From contig NC_089442.1 in assembly GCF_026210795.1 (NCBI RefSeq), positions 1,488,001-1,552,000 of the forward strand: a stretch of DNA of 64,000 nt. Direction: 5' to 3'. A program made the position numbers and the translations under genes. Origin of the DNA: Rhizophagus irregularis (lineage: Eukaryota > Glomeromycota > Glomeromycetes > Glomerales > Glomeraceae). The notes under the pieces are model-generated. The model was not told the origin of the DNA, did no database searches, and saw only the letters and a program-made list of their open reading frames with translations. Shown piece by piece: positions 57,970-64,000 of the stretch. How positions within the stretch are numbered: position 1 is the first letter of the stretch; each line of letters opens with the position of its first letter.

Positions 57970-60900
57970 ATTTAATCGATTATCTAACGCGATCGATTAA
58001 ATTAACGAATAAAGTACTGCACAAAAATTATAAATAGTAACAATACTTGATAAATTGTAACACTTAAATGTACAACATAAAAAAAAGTTAACATGTGAAT
58101 TAAAAAGGTTTTGTCCATTTGTATTATATCTTGTTTTCATTTTTAAGATAATGTTTTTCATTTATTGATTTTTGCCGTCTCATTGTTTGAATGAAACTAT
58201 TTTTTCGTTCAAATGCAAACAGAATTGAAAAAGACATTGTATGGTTTAAGTTTTCTTTGTCTTCTTGATAACTGCAAGTCTATTATTAAAATTTTTTGGA
58301 TTATAACTATTAATAATGTTTATTAGTGAAACTTTTTAAGTAGATGAAAATTTATTCTGAATAAAGTTAAAGTAAGATATGAAATTTCTTATCAAATAAA
58401 CTTACTTTTTTTTTAACGCCACAATAATTACCGCATAAAGTTTGTGGCTGTGCATGAAAGTGGTACACATAATATTTTTTTTTTTAAAAAAAAGAATTAA
58501 AAATAAGGAATGTATTTATATATTAAGATAATAAAAGAACGTCATATAAATAGATTTCTTGTTTACTTGAATTTCATTTCCTTTGTTTTCGATAACAGGG
58601 TCCGTTCCGCTATCATACAACAGATACCTTTTTTTTTTTGAAGATAAAAAAGATAAAAAAAAATAGTAGGATATAGAGTATATATGTATAATTATCGGAC
58701 CTCGGATCTTCAAAACATTGCACAGCATAATAAAATTGCCTTTTGAATTTCTGTATTACAATAAATAATCGAAAATCGTACAAGATCAGTATTAAATTTA
58801 CTAATTTAAGCTGTATAGTTATATAATGATGCGAGTGGCTTTATTCATGTATGTAAAAAATTTTATATATTGTTTAATATATCACAATTCAAATCGTGTG
58901 ATTTTATGTAAAATAATTCACATTATTTTCTATTTATTCAATAATACTTAATCAAAAATCGAACTATGAATAATGATCGAGCAACAAACAAAATCATAAG
59001 TGATCGATTAAAATAACATATTGTATGGAAATATTTAAATGAAAAGATTTAGGCTGGTTACTTTAAATGATTACGTCAGTTAAAAATATTATCGTCAAAT
59101 CTAATAAGCAACAGAAAAATCCTTTAAAAATCTAATATGCAACACTTTGCTCATTATTTATTAATAAGACATTTGTCGACTTATTTTAAGGCATACTTAT
59201 AATACTATTCAGGAACTAAATTAATAATACCCGGATAATTACAATTAATGTCATTTCCGACATGTTTCAGACTTTACATATTACCTGGCCTGTAATTTTA
59301 TCAAGTAAATGAAATAAAGCAATAATAGAAAAATGTGGCTTTTAAGGAAAGGATCATTTTAATACCAAAATTGTAAATTCATTTAGATTATAAGTGGGAT
59401 AATCATCGTGTAACATTGTAATTCGGCGATTTGCCATATACAGAAAGTGCTACAACGCCACATTTAACAACTCTAATGGACTTTGTAAGATGTTAAAATG
59501 GCAAATAAGCCTCATTACGTGTAGTGTGAAGAAAAACGTTGTATTGTTAATCACCGTAATCACCGTTAGTCATACTTTAAATTTCTTGTTAAAAAATAAC
59601 CAGTGATTCAAATTTAGAAAATTTTTTATTATCCGATGCGACACTTCAAGTCTTCAAGTACAATCATGAATTGTCAGTCATTTGATAAACCAATCGGAAA
59701 TGCTTAATTTTGAACACGTGTATTATTTTATCACTTCAACGCAGTTTCGCGTTACCTAGTTTTGTAGAACGGATTTAATCGTGATTTAAATATTTTGAAT
59801 TACTGGTTGCTGAGAAATTATCGACATTATGATATGACCCCGAAAAATACTGAAATAGGTAAGGAGGAAAGAATGCGTAGAATAGACCAAAATAACCATG
59901 TAAATCCTTTCTTTTTTAGACAAATTTTGATAATGTTTGGCAGAATTTGTTTTGGTAACTGACTGACACTATCATAATTCCGGCCCTGAAAAATGTATAA
60001 ATTTTTTTTGGCTGGTTTTAATATTTTTCAGGGTCCCTACCATTATTTGAAAATTTAAAACTACCTTGATAAGAAATCATCCCAAATTTTTGCATTTTAA
60101 AATTTTATCCGATTTGAACTGGTTATCGGTTATATTATACTTGATTAATTTTCGGACTAATTAAAATTTTTGACAATTTTTTTAAAAAATTTAAAAAAAA
60201 AGAAAAGTTATGACTAACCGGTGGGTGTACCATCTTTTTTTGACGATCATTATAATTTATAGTGATTGTCCGGAGCATAGCGAAAGATTATTTATTGTAC
60301 GGAACTAGATAAATTCACAGTACCGGTTTAACACATGTATTTTTCCTTCCTTCCTTCCGAATCTTTTTATATAACAATAATGAATATGACAATAATTTTA
60401 TTAATCATACATAAATTAATATAAAACAATTCACTACGCCGTAATGACCATTTATACTGTTATACTGTTACTATTAGGCGACGAACCTTCAACGGTTCCC
60501 ATTTTCCTAGTTCTTATTAAGTCCATAAATATAGATTGGTTTCATTTCAATTTCTGCGACACATTCCTTTTCAAATAAAAAACTAGTAAATAATTCAAGC
60601 CTTTTAAGCTTGTATTTGTTGGATCTTTTATTATTGCACAAAGACTAATAATCCACGATTTACCAAATTATTAAATTTTCAGAAATTTTTAATGGCTTCA
60701 TTTTCAAGGCGATAAATTGCTTCCAGAGAAAAAAAGTATAGGCAATTTATAATATAAATTAATATCAGAAAATAAACTAAAAAATCCGAATTAATCTAAA
60801 AATATCCAATATTTAATTTTAATATTAATAATTCATATGATTCCCATATAAAAACGTTTGTCGTACACTTAAGTCCAAAATTTTTTTTAATTGTTCATCG

Positions 60901-61439
60901 TGCAGTTACACGAATTTCCTTTTTTGTTGGTGTACACAATTAAAAATTATCAAAAAAAATATTTATAAGTCTTATAAAATAGCTTTGTAGTACATATCAT
61001 AAAGATATCATTGAGTTGATTTGCTTGTTTTGAGACGATCATAATTAAAAATCCAGTCATCTATATGTAAATTTTTATAATTTCTGGCAGCGCAGGAAAA
61101 TCTTGTAGTTATTAAAAAAAAAAATGGAAAATAAGAAATAAATATTAATTCAGTATTAATTCTAATGATAATAAACAATTTTAAAAAAGAATTATTTTCA
61201 TTAAAATAGATTATAACCTTTATTTAATTTATTAATAAACTTTGTCATTCAGTGCTTTGACTTTAATTAAAACATATTACAGTATTAAGGTATGTGCACA
61301 TTTTATATTAAAATTTTGATGTGCACTTATTTAAACGCTAGGCTTATATATGCGCCACACTGATATTCAGTGGACTGATTGACAGTAATTCTGGTCAAAT
61401 TAATTCCGGTCAGAATTAAAAATATTCCTAATATAGAAT
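57970..61439. other. Long intergenic region
   Basis: Up to about 59530 it contains blocks duplicated with 51.9-55.3 kb. At 59844-60037 GACCCCGAAAAATA and its inverse TATTTTTCAGGGTC, with an inner CCCTGAAAAAT/ATTTTTCAGGG hairpin, mark a repeat related to the AGGACCCC MITEs, without a clear target duplication. No gene was found. Confidence 0.45.
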
Positions 61440-61680
61440 TTGGTGTAACGTCTGCGCGCAGTGGGGAAATCGGTTATCTGAATGAAAAGGCGAAGAACAG
61501 GAAAAGAAGTCTGCAAAGGGATTAATAAATGATGAAGTCCAGAAGACAAACCTGCTCCTGGAATACCAGACCTTGTGCAAGTAAATACCGCTGGACCGAA
61601 TGATGATAAAACGTCTATGCTACAGTATATTGCGATGCAATGGAAAAAGGCGATTTTAAATTTTTGGTAAAATATAGTAT
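61440..61680 (+). other. Higher-GC, coding-like island
   Basis: Composition is clearly less AT-rich than the surroundings. One plus-strand frame near 61545-61672 reads DKPAPGIPDLVQVNTAG and SMLQYIAMQWKKAIL before a stop. Upstream it is closed by two stops, and the other frames hold short open pieces. I do not recognise a family. It could be a relic exon or transferred DNA. Confidence 0.3.
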
Positions 61681-62640
61681 AAAAAAAAAAGAAATAATCA
61701 TACCAAGTTTTGCCTGCTGAAGAAATTTTAAGTAATAAATTGATTTTAATATTAGACGGACTTTTATTATTTAAAATCTGATAGTTGGGAAACTTTTTGT
61801 GATTTCTTTTAACTCATATTTTTATTTAGTATCATTAAAATCAGCTTAGTTTAAACATAAGTTACAGAAATATATACATATACACAGTATATGTAATAGT
61901 TATTTCATGGGGAACTGTGGATATCAAAAGATTTCACGGCGCAGCCGTGAAAATCATGATATTCCAATGACTCCGTGAAATAACTGATTTATCCCACGGT
62001 ATCCGTACCATAAAGCCCTTCAATATACTTATTTTGACTAATAGCGATAGACCTTATATTCCAATATCGATAGACTTTTTACCCATCTCTTAAATAAACA
62101 CCACCCGTGAGAATATCAAGAAAAAAAAATCACAAATTTTAACTAGAAACTGTGGGATAAATATATATGTACTATACAATAAAAATAAAATAACTTAACT
62201 AATCTGAACCCATTTTTTTGTAAAAATACTATCATAAGATTAAATAAAACTTTTAGTTGACCATAATTTAGATTGATTTAAATAATACTGTAGGATGTTA
62301 AAATATATAAATTTTTTTGAATTTTCATATTTTATACATAATCCGCCTTCTGTAGATATACACATAAATTATTATCATATGGTCGGTGAAAACTTAATAA
62401 GCTTAATGTAAAACAAATTTGTCTTATAATAAATCCATATTTTAATCTTATTCATTAAATTCCATAAAAAAATTTTTTTTCTCTTATGTTTTCATATGTT
62501 ATTAAAATATTTGATCTTATACTGTATATGGCGGCATACTATTGGTTGCGTTATACGAATGACTTCTTTAAAATATACAAAAAATAAATGCAACACAGTT
62601 ATAATTAAGAAATTTTATAGTTAATAAAACATATAAGTAA
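61681..62640. other. Intergenic DNA with a CACGG palindrome repeat
   Basis: At 61912-61985 GGGGAACTGTGGATATCA, TTCACGGCGCAGCCGTGAAA and ACTCCGTGAAATAACT form hairpins and resemble the inverse of 54380-54428. The remainder is AT-rich; from about 62360 it is the duplicated 3' flank of the small basic gene. Confidence 0.45.
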
Positions 62641-62659
62641 TAGAATCATACTTACTATA

Positions 62660-62851
62660 TTAAAAATTACTCCCATTAAACAATTGATTTGCAAACGGAG
62701 TGTTAGTAATTTGTAATGGTAATTGTGTAGCTAGTGTTAAAAACATGTTTGCGCTATTGGTAGGTGTTTGTCTTCTAGCACATATTCTATTTGTAATTCT
62801 ACGTTTAATTCTTCTATTAGTGATTTCTTGTTGATGTTTATGAACAGGCAT
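62660..62851 (-). CDS. Small basic protein, copy 3 (63 aa)
   Basis: The ATG at 62851 opens MPVHKHQQEITNRRIKRRIT; an open extension upstream is not matched by the other copies and is rejected. It continues NRICARRQTPTNSANMFLTL, ATQLPLQITNTPFANQLFNG and SNF, then TAA. The GTAAGTATG donor of copy 1 lies directly after the stop. A TATATATAAAT box lies at 62914-62923. The three copies differ most at the N-terminus and least in PTN-ANMFL and PF-NQLFNG. This conservation pattern suggests selection on the protein, but only a substitution-rate test would show it. Confidence 0.65.
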   Translation of the reverse strand: MPVHKHQQEITNRRIKRRITNRICARRQTPTNSANMFLTLATQLPLQITNTPFANQLFNGSNF

Positions 62852-62913
62852 GTTACTGCTTATGAAAATGTTGATGTAGTTGTTAAGAAAACGGAAATAA
62901 AAAAAAATCATGC

Positions 62914-62924
62914 ATTTATATATA
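62914..62924 (-). promoter_or_regulatory. TATA box of small basic gene 3
   Basis: TATATATAAAT on the minus strand about 65 bp upstream of the ATG, preceded by TTAAATTTTG as in copy 2. Confidence 0.5.
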
Positions 62925-62929
62925 CAAAA

Positions 62930-64000
62930 TTTAATATACTGACCGATTAACCAATTAACTAACAAAATAGTAAAATCATGAATGAACGTAGTAAACACAA
63001 AAAAAATCAGCACATGAATTTTGACTTTTGCACCTGATAAAATAAACAAAATTGGTCTAATATCTTATTGGTCATTATTTAATTACTCATTTAGGATCAC
63101 AAGAATAATTGTTTCCATATATTCTTCTCATTATTGAACGAACCTATTTTTCTTTCAAATATAATCAGCGTTTTTTTATCAAATGAATCCCTTTTTATAC
63201 AATAATTATAAAATTGCGATTGTTCATGACATATTTATAAAGAAACGAGAAGCGATAGAGAAACGATAAACAATGAAAGATAATGAAAAGAACAAAAAGG
63301 ATTAAAAGAAACAAAAAGAGATAATAAAAAATATAAATAAAAAGAGATATATACATATTACAATAATTATCAAATATTTCGAACCTCGACGTGTACAGCA
63401 TCCTGCAGATTAGCCATTAACGGTCCCGTTTGTCCCACGGTCACGTGTTTTGACGTTTTAATTAGTGAAATCTATTTTTAGAAGCGAGAGGAACTGCCCG
63501 ACCTCTGCATAGATTTTTAATACTAAAAATATTAATCTAAATACGGTCAATTGATTTGATTAAATTTACTAATTTAGGAAATTATATTCTAGAAACGAGC
63601 GGATTTTATTTTTATTTATAAAATTTCTATAACTAGAAATATCTAATATCTATTCAATATATTACGTCATGCCTGTTATTTTATAGATGTTAGGCTCGTC
63701 AGGAAGAAAAGTTTTCTACGAGCGGATTTTATTTCATTTATTTCATTTATGAAAAAAACTTTATAAATTTTAAATTCATAATATTATTAGATCGTGCGAT
63801 TTGATTAACTGTTAACGTTATTTGATTTAATACATAATATATTTAATCCAAAGATATTAAATCTCCCTTCTTTTTTATTTTTCCAAGATTTATCATTTCA
63901 GGCGTAGATTATATTTATATATTACTAATGTTTTTAGGAATTGAATTCAATTTTCACTATTTTTTGATCCTCAAAACTTTATTTATGCTTATTTGTTATT
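62930..64000. other. Upstream flank of small basic gene 3
   Basis: Aligned in blocks with 51.8-52.6 kb (GAACGAACCTATTTTTCTTT, TTGATTTAATACATAATATA, TTTTTAGGAATTGAATTC). No gene; the duplicated region continues past the window end. Confidence 0.5.

Noticed and set aside
62852-63049. N-terminal extension of the third small basic protein
   Set aside because: No matching extension in copies 1 and 2, and it crosses the TATA box; the ATG at 62851 fits the family.
1-64000. tRNA, rRNA, CRISPR array, riboswitch or bacterial-type operator
   Set aside because: None could be supported. Repeats here are dispersed or inverted rather than regularly spaced, and genome style is eukaryotic.

Overview
The window is about 75% A+T, with short GT..AG introns, TATA-like boxes, poly-T/poly-A tracts and no tRNA, rRNA or bacterial operon structure. 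Two families dominate: BTB-BACK-TLDc proteins and tyrosine-kinase-like (TKL) kinases fused to a cysteine-pair-rich N-terminus. Both are greatly expanded in arbuscular mycorrhizal fungi (Glomeromycotina, Rhizophagus type). That assignment rests on recognising these families and their exon style; no database search was possible.

Layout. 0-7 kb: a hAT-type MITE, one small hypothetical gene (2.7 kb), a decayed P-loop gene resembling Crinkler/RHS-type proteins (3.5-4.7 kb), a BTB relic (5.3-5.8 kb) and a retroposed mRNA/LINE 3' end with poly(A) and a target-site duplication (6.0-6.9 kb). 7.8-50 kb: three zinc-ribbon/kinase paralogues (7.8-10.3 minus, 28.3-30.8 plus, 45.1-47.6 plus). They are interspersed with five intact two-exon BTB-TLDc genes (17.2, 21.8, 24.9, 34.3 and 37.9 kb), one BTB gene cut short by a transposon (12.4 kb), and at least eight BTB-TLDc relics. 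All three kinases share the same six-exon structure. Models closing in frame give 703 and 701 aa for two of them; the third carries a one-base homopolymer frameshift. 50-64 kb: gene-poor DNA with three copies of a small basic protein gene in duplicated flanks (51.2, 57.7 and 62.7 kb, minus), a broken CxxC zinc-finger gene and a decayed MULE transposase with a SWIM finger (55.8-56.7 kb).

Non-autonomous DNA transposons shape the locus. Several have 8-bp target-site duplications as expected for hAT elements. They sit inside BTB-TLDc copies (four insertions) and in the TATA box of one kinase promoter. One retains a recognisable hAT C-terminal dimerisation segment. Short palindromic repeats built on a GGCCAGAATTA core recur across the window.

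How the genes work together is inference. BTB-BACK proteins commonly recruit substrates to CUL3 ubiquitin ligases, TLDc domains are linked to oxidative-stress responses and V-ATPase regulation, and TKL kinases signal in the cytosol. The sequence shows co-clustering and shared promoter blocks, not a demonstrated pathway. The cluster looks like a birth-and-death arena of lineage-expanded signalling genes.
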